Origin: CAZAGT01 sp964484515
GTDB lineage: Bacteria > Desulfobacterota > DSM-4660 > Desulfatiglandales > HGW-15
Reading direction: 5' to 3'
DNA length: 5,675 bases
NCBI GenBank assembly: GCA_964484515.1
Contig: CAZAGT010000330.1
Location: 1 to 5,675 of the forward strand
The stretch's first letter is position 1. The number at the start of each line of letters is the position of its first letter. The notes under the pieces are model-generated. The model made no database searches, had not been told where the DNA came from, and was given only the letters and a program-made list of their open reading frames with translations. A program made the position numbers and the translations under genes. This document shows, in pieces, positions 5,669-5,675 of the stretch.

Positions 5669-5675
5669 TGTGTTT

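Overview
The window looks like a piece of chromosome from a Gram-negative bacterium. The evidence is a phosphate-selective-type outer-membrane porin with an N-terminal signal peptide and C-terminal Phe, a lipoprotein with a lipobox, a Tat-exported protein and a ClsA-type cardiolipin synthase. Coding sequence is moderately GC-rich. Porin style and a MalT/LuxR-type regulator remnant would fit Desulfobacterota or a neighbouring proteobacterial lineage, but no rRNA or other marker is present, so the taxonomy is a guess. I see no mobile element, CRISPR array, tRNA or rRNA.

Layout: 1-352 has no convincing gene. 353-1807 (minus) is an intact two-HKD cardiolipin synthase. 1808-2104 is intergenic. 2105 to about 2697 (minus) is a decayed C-terminal piece of a MalT-like LuxR regulator, with one in-frame stop and one frameshift. 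2698-2821 is unassigned. 2822-3301 (minus) is a small Tat-signal protein with a beta-sandwich-like mature part. 3376-3801 (minus) is a small lipoprotein just upstream of it, probably in the same transcript. 3802-4240 is a divergent intergenic region. 4241-5668 (plus) is a Porin_O_P-type porin, complete with its stop 7 bases before the window end.

The most interesting part is the region upstream of the porin. It holds a run of CTAACC direct repeats in strict 11-bp register (three exact copies and one degenerate), an arrangement typical of PhoB/PhoP-class response-regulator sites. Further down is a possible 16-codon leader ORF whose stop codon overlaps the porin's Shine-Dalgarno sequence. A strong imperfect hairpin lies further upstream, between the two divergent genes. 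Together these suggest a regulated, possibly phosphate-responsive porin, though the regulator itself is not in the window.

The gene products all act at the cell envelope: phospholipid synthesis (Cls), an outer-membrane channel, a lipoprotein and an exported small protein. No single pathway ties them together from sequence alone. I found no clear undescribed multi-gene system.
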